Positions 55,856 to 64,000 of a stretch of DNA of 64,000 bases are shown here, piece after piece. The DNA comes from Fragilaria crotonensis. Taxonomy: Eukaryota; Bacillariophyta; Fragilariophyceae; Fragilariales; Fragilariaceae. Positions within the stretch are counted from its first letter, which is position 1, and every line of letters starts with the position of its first letter. The notes beneath the pieces are model-generated. The model saw nothing but the letters and a program-made list of their open reading frames with translations, made no database searches and was not told the DNA's origin. A program made the translations under genes and the position numbers. The stretch covers positions 1-64,000 of the forward strand of contig JAKSYS010000286.1 in assembly GCA_022925895.1 (NCBI GenBank), in the 5' to 3' direction.

Positions 55856-57092
55856 GAATAAACAAGCAAAGAACGAATCTGCTCTCAGGATGAATCTCGT
55901 TAAATGTGATGATAATCAGGCTTGTTGCTTTGTGAGACCTCATCGAAAAGGACGAAGAATCTGGTCGTGGGTTTGTATCACCCCGAATAACAACATAGAA
56001 CCCGTGTAGTTGCATTGTCTGATCGCGTCAATTTCAGTACTCTGCTGGTCCGCGGGGGATGGAGTATGTACCCGCTTCACCTCGGTGCAATCGGCATAAA
56101 ACGTTCTGACAGCTAACTCCGTGACCATCTTTCAGTACGACTTCTGCGACAAAGAACACACGTCCCCTTCCCAAGTGATCAACCAACGAATCTTTTCTTG
56201 TCACGTTTTGGAAGGACATTCTGACAAGCAGGGGTTTCCAATTCGTATATGCATATGTGTCCTGGGTCCTGGGTGTTCTTCCTTGGTTTGTTAGGGCCTT
56301 GTGTGATCGCGCAAGTCATCCAAACGTCCCACCGTGCACGTGTCCCTTCTTGTTTAAGGGTGAACAAAAATCGTGACAAAAACAAAAACGTCTTCTTCTT
56401 GCTGTTCTTGAAAAATACTCCAGTACTAGGTACGTACGTCCCTTACGGTGACAAGAATGCTGACATAAAACATAAACACATTATTGGGGCTGCGACAAAA
56501 ACATAAACTTAAGTCTTGTTCAGCGAACAAGAATGGTTTGATCAATTCGATTGCTGTGCTCGTCTGACGCCGATCGGTACTACCTGGTAGTACCTGGGAC
56601 ATGCGGCATTCCTTCTTGACCTTAGTCGGGAGTCAATTCGGGAGTTATTAGATACATAGAACGGCTACTACACCGTTATTTCATAACGTCTTGAAGGTAA
56701 TCTTGCCGTACACAGAATCCCATCGAGCTCGCCAGTCACACCCCAACAACGTTTTGAGAGACAAAAATCTTCAACACGCTTGCAGCGAAGAGGACGATTT
56801 GCAAACCTTCTTCGGACGAAGACGACATGCGAAGAAGGTTTTGGAGTGACACACGCAAAAATATTCTAGGTTGGTTCAGTGTGCAACATGTACCAGACCA
56901 GACTTTTATGTGAACACCTTCTTCGATGCCTTAAGTAGAAAACGATATCCAACGAAGAAGGTTTCTTCGCACGAAGAAGATTTGGAAGCAGGCTTCTTCG
57001 GGCGAAGAAGGTCCTTTCAACATTCTTCGTTCATAAGAAGGTTTCGGACACGCGCAAGCCAAGCTCACGAGCGCGAGTCTGACATTTTCGAT
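55856..57092. promoter_or_regulatory. Divergent upstream region between NOS and the ankyrin-kinase gene
   Basis: About 1.2 kb with no supported gene. It should contain both promoters. The right part (56790-57030) holds many CGAAGAAG / CTTCTTCG words, several as inverted pairs: AACCTTCTTCG at ~56804 with CGAAGAAGGTT at ~56830, TTCTTCGCACGAAGAA at ~56963, and CTTCTTCGGGCGAAGAAG at ~56993. GTAC-rich words occur at 56427-56445 and 56575-56600. The open frame from TTG 56871 to 57092 is read through these repeats and is probably 5' UTR. Confidence 0.5.
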
Positions 57093-60000
57093 ATGCTCAA
57101 AAACATTTTGCCGTTATCCTTCGTTGGTTTTAAAAACAGTCAACGGCAAAAGACGGTTATTCTTTCCGTCTTGAGAAGAATTTCCGCATGTCCCTGGGCA
57201 AATGTGAATGGCAAAGATGAATATGGTTACACAGCTCTTATCCGTGCAAGCATGTTTAGCCATGTGGAAGTGGTTCGTTTTTTATTGGATCACGATGGAG
57301 TCGATGTGAATACCAAAGATGACTTTGGCGTAGCTGCTCTCATCGCTGGGAGTAGAAAGGGCCATTTGGAAGTGGTTCGTGCGTTACTGAAGCACGATGG
57401 AGTGGATGTGAATATCAAGAATGACCATGGTGCCACAGCTCTCATCATAGCAATCGAGAAGGGCCACGTGGAAGTGGTTCGTGCTTTATTGAATCACGTA
57501 CGGGTGGATGTGAATACGAAGAATAATAATGGCGATGCAGCTCTCCATTTGGCAAGCTTAAGTGGCCGTGTGGAATTGGTTCATGCGTTAATGAATCACC
57601 GTCGAGTGGAGGTGAATGTCAAGAATAACCATGGAGCCACAGCTCTCACCTTGGCAAGCGAAATGGGCCATGTGGAAGTGGTTCGTGCCTTATTGAATCA
57701 CGTGCGGGTGGATGTGAATATCAAGAATTCTAACCATGGCGACACAGCTCTCATCTTGGCCAGCTGGAAGGGTCATTTGGAAGTGGCTCGTGCTTTATTG
57801 AAGCATCATGGAGTGGATGTGAATATTCAGAATAACAATGGCAACACCGCTCTCACCTTGGCGAGCTACGATGGCCATGTGGAAGTGGTTCGTGCATTAT
57901 TGGAGCACGATGGAGTGGATGTGAATATCAAGAATAACCATGGCGCCACAGCTCTTGATTGCGCTCGCAGGCAGAAAAAAGCAGATGTCGCACTTCTCTT
58001 GGAGTTACACATAAAGCGTGACCGTCGACAAAAGACTGGCTGGACATGGATGGCTCTCGTTTGCGCTAGTGTTTGGGGTTCTTTGAGTGCTGTTTCAAGC
58101 TTCAGGATTGAACAATTCCGAAAGAAGCTCGACCATGTAATGAATACCATCTCTGCTGAACCTGTGGAACTCTCCTTGGCATACATTGAGCGATGCATCA
58201 AGAAGGACCACAAACTTGGATCGGGAGCCTTTGGCGACGTGTTCTTGGCGGAAGATAGTCGTCTGCCTAAGAAATTTGCAGTGAAAATGATTAGTCCTAC
58301 TAAATGTGATGATGCCACCATCAAGGAAATTCGCAAAACCTTTCGGACGGAACTTTCGGTACGTTCTTTATTGAGTGTTGCCTTTACTCACTGTGAGCAT
58401 TGATCCCTTGTCAAGACCAATGACGTCTTCTTACGGATCATTTTGTACAATATATCCAGACGCTTAAGAAATGCCGGCATCCCAACATTATTGTCTTGTA
58501 TGGCTACAGTTTAAATGCCAACCGTGCACAGCAGTGCTTGGTGTATGAATACGCCGCAAATGGCTCCCTCGTTGGCTTCTTTGCTGATGTCGGCAACAGA
58601 GCGCGCCTGTCGTCAGACACTCGATTGTCCATCATGTTCCAGTTGGTGCGAGCGGTACACTTCTTGCACACTGGCGGTTGCAAAAAGGTGACAGGCGATG
58701 GTTGGAAAGTATTTCATCGCGATATCAAGAGTGCCAACATTTGTGTGGCGGACGATCTCACCCCCCGGCTGATTGATTGTGGGCAGGCCGAATATGTACC
58801 TGACGAGAGCTCGAGCGATACTCCGGGATCGTTCTCAGTCTTTGTACGGAACAAAACTGCCGGGCCTGTATTTGGAACCGCCGGGTACATATGCCCAGAG
58901 TTTGCCAGGATGCAGCTAGAAGGGATTTCTTGTCCCTATATTCCTGCCTTTGACGTGTTTTCTATTGGCGTTGTCATGGTTGAGATAATATTGGGATGCT
59001 TGATTAATAGGAATGGCACTCAATTCGACAGTGCTTTTCGTCGATACGTTAACGCTGAGCGTGATCAGCTTGTTGTCGATGGATGGGAAAAGCTCAAAGG
59101 TGATGCCGATCCCGTCGTCAAGTGGAATCCAGAAGCACTTGAACTCGTTTGCAAGACTGCTATTTGGTGCATGGCTCCTTTCCCTGAGGATAGGTTAAGT
59201 ACGGATGACCTCCTAGGCGAGCTTAACCGCGCCAACCAGTTACACTTCGGTATACGGAATTCCGAGCCGCCGAAGGGAGCTGCTAGTCATGGCAACCCCT
59301 GTGTAGTATGCAACAGAAACGGTGCAAGTATGAAATGTAGTGAGGGTCACGCACTGTGCTCAAGCTGTATTGAGGAATCTCTTTTGAGTGCCCCCCTTCC
59401 TGGCATAGGCGGATGCCAACTCACGTGCCTGATCGACATGTGCTCCAGCCATCCTCTGCAAGACAAGGATCTTTATCGACACATAAATGTTGGGATATTC
59501 ATCAAGTACATTATGGGACGAGAGTTGTACGGTTCTGCATCGCCATTGAGTAACATGAATGAATTGCTGCAGAACACCAACCATGTTGTCGACCAAATGC
59601 ATGCGGGACAACAGGACACGAGGCAGGATGTCGAAGAAGTCATTGCCGGGCAACAGGGCATCAGGAAGGGTGTCGACAAAGTCCACGCAGGACAGCAGGG
59701 CATCAAAAAGGGTGTCGACGACGTGAAGGCAGGACAACATGGCATCAAAGAGGGTGTCGACGAGGTCAATGCAGGGCAGAAGGGCATCAAAAAGGTTGTG
59801 GACGACGTCCATGCAGGGCAGAAGAAGTTGGCAACAGGACTGAACTGGGCATTGGGTGCGTTGTCGTTGCTCACTGCGAACGAATTCAAGGAGTGTCCGA
59901 ATCTTGTTGTGATGACTCCAAGCTCGATCAAGGAGAAAAACTGGAGTAATCCCATCAACTGGGTCAAGTGGGTTGGGAAGCAACGGTTCAAGGTTGTGTT

Positions 60001-60406
60001 CTGCTGTGCGCACTCCCATCAACCTGGCCACGAACCCTTTGAGATCTCGGTGACGCGAAAATGGATCGTCAAGGCTGCACCATGGCTCAAAAGGTGTCTC
60101 CAGTTGTTGGCGTTCATCGCCAATGTCCAATGCCTTCCCTTCCCAATCCCAAATCTTTCGTTTTTGGACCAATGCAAAAACATGAAGGAATTTTACGATT
60201 CGTTGAGAGAAGAAAGATCGCTGAGTCCAATGAAGACTTTAGAGGGTGCTGCATTCAATGCGATTGCAGAAAAGGCCAAGGAGAATCGATCGCATTGGGA
60301 CGGTCCGATGGTTTCTGTGACTGATGATAACGGAGCACCAATTTGGGTGAAAGAAGATTTCAAGGAATTCTATCAGGTATCGTCTTCGGGTTTGGTTGAA
60401 ATTTGA
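57093..60406 (+). CDS. Ankyrin / protein kinase / RING-like / coiled-coil protein
   Basis: Two exons (57093-58358, 58460-60406) give 1070 residues from the first in-frame ATG (MLKNILPLSF). Residues ~40-305 are eight ankyrin repeats. TGWTWMALVCASVWGSLSAV (~315-335) is hydrophobic and may be a membrane helix. The kinase domain (~374-680) has GSGAFGDVF, FAVKMI (Lys), FHRDIKSANI, LIDCG (DCG for DFG) and CPEF for APE; it looks active. Residues ~700-760 hold a Cys/His cluster, NPCVVCNRNGASMKCSEGHA and LCSSC, resembling half a RING or U-box. About 800-880 is a 14-residue tandem repeat (AGQxGIKKGVDDVx), likely a coiled coil. The last ~180 residues (WVGKQRFKVVFCCAHSHQPG) match nothing I know. The gene is divergent from NOS. 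A signalling role is inferred. Confidence 0.85.
58359..58459 (+). other. 101-bp intron in the ankyrin-kinase gene
   Basis: GTACGT donor after TCG (58356-58358) and ATATCCAG acceptor. Splicing is phase 0 and joins FRTELS to TLKKCRHPNIIVLYGY, restoring the conserved region before the kinase hinge. Both flanking frames otherwise run into stops inside the intron. Confidence 0.88.
59609..59830 (+). repeat. 42-bp in-frame minisatellite (14-residue coiled-coil unit)
   Basis: Five consecutive 42-bp units beginning GCxGGxCAxxAxG, each encoding AGQxGIxxGVDxVx. The 14-residue period equals two heptads. Confidence 0.85.
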
Positions 60407-61132
60407 CCATCAGAACACTGTTCAGAAACCCACCGACTCCTTTCCGAGTCCCAAAGCCAAAAGACGTAGAAACATCACCACTCCAGTCATTGCTCGACAT
60501 TTGTTTGCTCCGTGCGAAAACCTCGGAAGCGTCTCTCAACAATTCATGTATGCCATACCAGTATCAAGTATCAAGTAGGAATAGTAGTTAGTGTCTTCTC
60601 CCTTCACGAGTTCTGCAATGCAAACAACATATTCTAAGCTGTATTCAATCATATGATCGGGGTGACGGAAGGGAGTGGTTTGTGAGTTGCTAAAATAGCT
60701 GTACGTTGTGCACCTGCAGGGTTGCCGATGCCCGATGCCTTGCTGTTTCGGTAAGAGGGCTTCTATCAACGATATGATCATATCATTCCCTCTGCTTAGT
60801 ACTCAGAGTACAGTACAAGTAGCTGCTAAAAACCGGAAATCTATTTTACGTGCTGCCGCGATGTTACAAGTAGCTGCTCTAGTAGAGAGTAGAGAACACA
60901 TATACGAACAAATACTACTGTGCGACGATGCACTGTCGCATGACGCGAAGCATGTGTGTGACCATACGTTCGTAGTATGGTGTAGTACGCGCTGTATACT
61001 ATGTTATATCTCCAGCGAATACCGGTAAGACAAAGGTATACGCAGCATATAGATAAACCTAACATGTGCTGCGTACATGTTAGATATAGCGATATGGTGC
61101 TTGATCCGACCTACTGGCGGATCTCACTCTTT
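60407..61132. other. Intergenic region right of the ankyrin-kinase gene
   Basis: Kinase-gene 3' UTR followed by A+T-rich sequence with GTAC words and a repeated GTAGCTGCTMWAA-like word (~60818, 60870). No coding frame is supported. Confidence 0.4.
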
Positions 61133-61413
61133 TGTTGAATAACTTGAATTGTAGTAAGTGCGCTGCTCCATGAGGCAGGCAACTTTGTACGGTTTATCAG
61201 ACCCAACATCTAAATGAGATGAATATGAATTAAATACCACCAATGTTCGAATGGCATGATATGCGACTCATTGCCGACATTGGTTCTCGACTTTCGACCT
61301 TATCGAAGCGATGATGCACAAAACAGCGGAAGGACTGATCACCCGACCTTATGAAGAGCGCCGTCGCAGCGACCACGTACAACGAATAAATGTACTCACT
61401 ATCTTCTTTTACA
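61133..61413 (+). repeat. Candidate 5' LTR of copia-3
   Basis: It begins TGTTGAATAACTTG and ends TTCTTTTACA, 23 nt before the gag ATG. The TG...CA ends and the short leader fit copia-1, but the partner LTR is not in the window. No clear primer binding site was found. Confidence 0.3.
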
Positions 61414-61436
61414 GAAACTAACTTAACAGCAATCCT

Positions 61437-62915
61437 ATGGATATCGAAGAACTTGACGAAGTGGTCAATGAACCACAGCCACCCGTGATGGACACCATCC
61501 TCACGTGGATCGGATTCGAGCAAGAGGCAACTCGGCAACTCCTTCTCGAGGAAGGGTTCGAGTCGTTCGCAGACGTACTCGCAATGAAGGAGAAGGATGT
61601 TCGCGATCTTGCCGACTCCTATGGAAGGCGTACGGTCGCTGATGGACGCTCCATATTTGGGTTGCGTAGGACCAGATATCTCATTGGTTTAATCCATTGG
61701 GCACAAGACTACCAGAGGATCGGCGAGGAACCAAGTATCGTTGGTATTCAAGATGCTATCCAGTTTCGTTCAGCTCTTGACGAAGCATACGAACGCGCCG
61801 ATGTTCGCAAGGTGGAAAAGGAACAGTCCGATACCGTTAGCAAGGCTGCTGACCCGGGCAAGTTCAAGGACGAACGCAAATGGCCTGAGTGGGAACCAGC
61901 ATTCGTCAACTACCTCTCCACCATCCTCGGAGTAAACGGCATCCCTCTTTGCTACGTCATCCGCGAAATCGCAGAACCCGACCGTTCCGCCGATTTTGCC
62001 AGCTTTAACGAGAGAGCAATCGCTTGCGCCCCTCTGAATGGCTCGAACTTCCAGGCCGACGCCAGGAAGGTACATCAGCTACTGAAGAGTTTCCTTCAAG
62101 CTGAGTCGGCTGAACAGTGGATAAAGCCCTTGGCCAAGCACCAAGATGGACGGAAGGACATGGAAGCCCTCAGAGGCCACTACAGTGGCGAGGGTAATAC
62201 CAGCCGTCGTATCGCGGTTGCTGAAAGGTACCGCGATACACTCCACTACAAAAACGAGAAGGCTTTATCCTTCTCCGTATTCTTGGATAAAATCCAAACA
62301 ATGTTCAACATCTTCGAGACGGAAGGCGAGCCGGTGCAAGAACAAGCCAAGGTTCGAATGCTTCTTAAGAAGGTGGAACATCCACAGCTGCAGACTGCAG
62401 TGGGAACCCTTCGCGTGCGTGCCCAGATGGACAAGGTCACGTTCACTGAGTGCGCGAATCACCTATCTGCGATTGTATCAGAATTACCTGACTATCAACT
62501 TAATCGCAAAGTATCGGCAACTGACACTACGAAGGTCAAAGCCAAACGCATTCGGGGCGGGGGTGCAAATGGCAGTTCTCTCGCGTCGAAGCGTAAGGGC
62601 ATCTACATGCCTGATGGCTCCATTTGGACGGGTTACTACTCCGATTGGGAGAAAATGTCCGATGCCGACAAACAGACGGTGATGGATACCAGAAAGAAAA
62701 ACAAAGCGAAGGGAGCAACCCCCAACAAGAGGAAGGTTAGTGACGTTAAGTCTCAACTCGCTGAGCTGAAGAAGTCTATCGCGGCGATCAAACTCAGCAA
62801 CTCGTCCAAAGATGACGACACGTCCGCCACTGATGAGTCCAGCGTTCCTGATAACGCTGGCGACTCCTTTGGCGGTCGCAACAAAAAGAAAGCTCGAAAG
62901 ATTGACGTGATGTGA
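61437..62915 (+). CDS. Copia-3 gag
   Basis: Intact 492-codon frame, ATG 61437 (MDIEELDEVVNEPQPPVMDT). The middle has FKDERKWPEWEPAFVNYLST and LKSFLQAESAEQWIKPLAKH, the fold-like part typical of diatom copia gag. Near the C-terminus is GIYMPDGSIWTGYYSDWEKM, another diatom gag hallmark, then Lys-rich RKKNKAKG and KKKARKIDVM and TGA at 62913-62915. No classic CCHC knuckle is visible. Gag forms the virus-like particle. Pol overlaps its end in the -1 frame. Confidence 0.85.
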   Translation: MDIEELDEVVNEPQPPVMDTILTWIGFEQEATRQLLLEEGFESFADVLAMKEKDVRDLADSYGRRTVADGRSIFGLRRTRYLIGLIHWAQDYQRIGEEPSIVGIQDAIQFRSALDEAYERADVRKVEKEQSDTVSKAADPGKFKDERKWPEWEPAFVNYLSTILGVNGIPLCYVIREIAEPDRSADFASFNERAIACAPLNGSNFQADARKVHQLLKSFLQAESAEQWIKPLAKHQDGRKDMEALRGHYSGEGNTSRRIAVAERYRDTLHYKNEKALSFSVFLDKIQTMFNIFETEGEPVQEQAKVRMLLKKVEHPQLQTAVGTLRVRAQMDKVTFTECANHLSAIVSELPDYQLNRKVSATDTTKVKAKRIRGGGANGSSLASKRKGIYMPDGSIWTGYYSDWEKMSDADKQTVMDTRKKNKAKGATPNKRKVSDVKSQLAELKKSIAAIKLSNSSKDDDTSATDESSVPDNAGDSFGGRNKKKARKIDVM

Positions 62916-64000
62916 CCGTCTCCACAGTAACTAAAAAGTTAACAGAAAAATCAGCGAAGGTTATCACTTTCAGCTCTGACACTTTGGTTTTATCTTCTGT
63001 GGTTTCGGTCAATAAGACGTCGCAACGACGTACTTCATCCTTAAACAACGCTGTTCGTCGGCGTCATGACAGCTACCATGCAACCTATGGTCGCATGGAG
63101 TTGGATTCCCACGCCGACACAGTTGTGCTTGGCAGCAATGCCATCATCATGAGTTATACCACTCGTGAGTGTGACGTCTCGCCATACGCAGACAGTTACG
63201 AGCCGATACGTAATGTTCCAATCGTCAGCGGTGCCACCGCTGTCACGAGCCAAAGCACAGGCCAGACGTATATCCTCATCTTCAACGAAGCCATTTGGAT
63301 GGGAGAAACACTGGATCATTCGCTCATCAACCCTAATCAGCTTCGACACCATGGGATCGACGTACAAGACAACCCTTTCGGCAATGTCGCAATGCATATC
63401 GCGTCCGACGGTGATGACTTCATGCATCCCATGCAAGCCGACGGGACAACGATCTTCTTTGATTCGCGGACACCTACCAACCATGAGTTGGATACTTGCC
63501 AACACATTGTGCTCACCTCATCGAACGAGTGGAATCCACGTGACGTACAGTTCCCAACAGCTGCCCGTCACTTGGAGGAGGGACACAACATCAGCCGAAT
63601 TCGGTCGTCACCCGCACAAACGGAGTTTGATATGACTACTCATAACTTTGACGATCGAGGCGGCATAACATGCGTCATTAGCGCACGATTGGCCGCTGAG
63701 GTACGAGTCCACAGTGACGATATGCCTCCAGATATACCGCTCCCAAAGACGTTCGCTACGAGCAAACGTCATAGCGACATAACCGCACAAGAGTTGAGCG
63801 AGCGCTGGCTCATCGGGTTATCCCAAGCCCACGAGACCATAAAGGTTACCACGCAGAACTGCACTCGATCGGCCGTCTTACCATTGAGCAGGCGTTATCG
63901 AGCAGACCGCGTTTTTGAGAAGCCCTTACTTCGTGGGGACTTTTACACAGATACAATGGACGGACGATGCAAGTCCACAAACGGAAATCGCTACGCACAA
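62906..64000 (+). CDS. Copia-3 pol, 5' part (protease and start of integrase)
   Basis: The frame is open from 62906 to the end of the window without a stop. It lies -1 to gag with ~10 nt of overlap, so expression would need a -1 shift or re-initiation. Protease block: MELDSHADTVVLGSNAI (~63095; D-S-H in place of D-S/T-G, usual in diatom copia). FNEAIWMGETLDHSLINPNQ (~63280) and ELSERWLIGLSQAHETIKVT (~63790) follow. The pre-integrase to core join is LPLSRRYRADRVFEKPLLRG with FYTDTMDGRCKST containing the first catalytic Asp. No ATG is placed at its start. Confidence 0.85.

Larger units (their letters stand above)
61133..64000 (+). mobile_element. Copia-3: Ty1/copia element, runs off the window
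   Basis: Gag (61437-62915) and the start of pol (62906-64000) are intact and of diatom type. The 3' half and 3' LTR are outside the window, so the 5' LTR border is only a guess. Unlike copia-1 and copia-2 there is no frameshift inside either reading frame, so this may be an active copy. Confidence 0.85.

Noticed and set aside
56871-57092. N-terminal extension of the ankyrin-kinase protein
   Set aside because: It begins at TTG, has no ATG, and is read through CTTCTTCG palindromes; the first ATG at 57093 fits better.
59360-60172. 270-codon minus-strand frame over the kinase gene
   Set aside because: It mirrors the 42-bp minisatellite, which is open in several frames.
1-64000. tRNA or rRNA genes
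   Set aside because: No stretch showed a convincing tRNA cloverleaf or rRNA block by eye; the only tRNA-like match is the copia-2 primer site.

Overview
The window looks like nuclear DNA of a diatom or close stramenopile relative. The evidence is Ty1/copia retrotransposons with diatom-type gag and pol motifs (for example RRYRADR before the integrase core and MPDGSIWTGYYS in gag), a fragment of the diatom-type leucine-rich-repeat membrane proteins (LGRKCYILICIG followed by WIIYEDPLALD), a Crypton tyrosine recombinase, very few introns, and an animal-type nitric oxide synthase (NOS) of the kind reported from some diatoms. The species cannot be named from sequence alone. Most of the window is transposable elements; three host-type genes lie in the right third.

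Layout. 1-9725 (+): 3' part of a LINE (reverse transcriptase, RNase H, zinc knuckle), split by a 5.8 kb copia element on the minus strand (2738-8534; 310-bp LTRs; 6-bp target duplication). 9726-11530 (-): endonuclease end of another LINE. 11640-19194 (+): a second LINE family (LINE-C copy 1), cut off by a copia element (19195-26336; ~400-bp LTRs; half-tRNA-Met primer site; no target duplication). 26337-30625: a patchwork of broken host-gene pieces (midasin-like, LRR-protein-like, PhyH-like, helicase-like). 30910-35741: a DNA transposon with ~120-bp terminal inverted repeats and an unrecognised transposase. 35860-36109: a 250-bp MITE. 36596-38702: a Crypton (tyrosine recombinase plus GCR1_C-like domain).

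39341-41248 (+): an ankyrin-repeat gene with 16 nearly identical repeats. 42475-55855 (-): one NOS gene broken in two by an 8.6-kb LINE (42840-51465, LINE-C copy 2) flanked by a perfect 15-bp target duplication. The NOS has an N-terminal MGSCQS acylation motif, two globin-like segments, the haem oxygenase domain and a flavodoxin/FAD/NADPH reductase; its last ~117 codons are stranded beyond the LINE. 57093-60406 (+): an ankyrin / protein kinase / RING-like / coiled-coil repeat gene with one 101-bp intron. 61133-64000 (+): the start of a third copia element running off the window.

How it fits together. NOS lies between two ankyrin genes, facing the ankyrin-kinase gene head-to-head and the other tail-to-tail. 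The upstream regions of the two ankyrin genes share short CTTCTTCG-containing repeats. Everything else is nested or abutting transposons, most carrying frameshifts. All functional calls are by eye from motifs; no database search was run.
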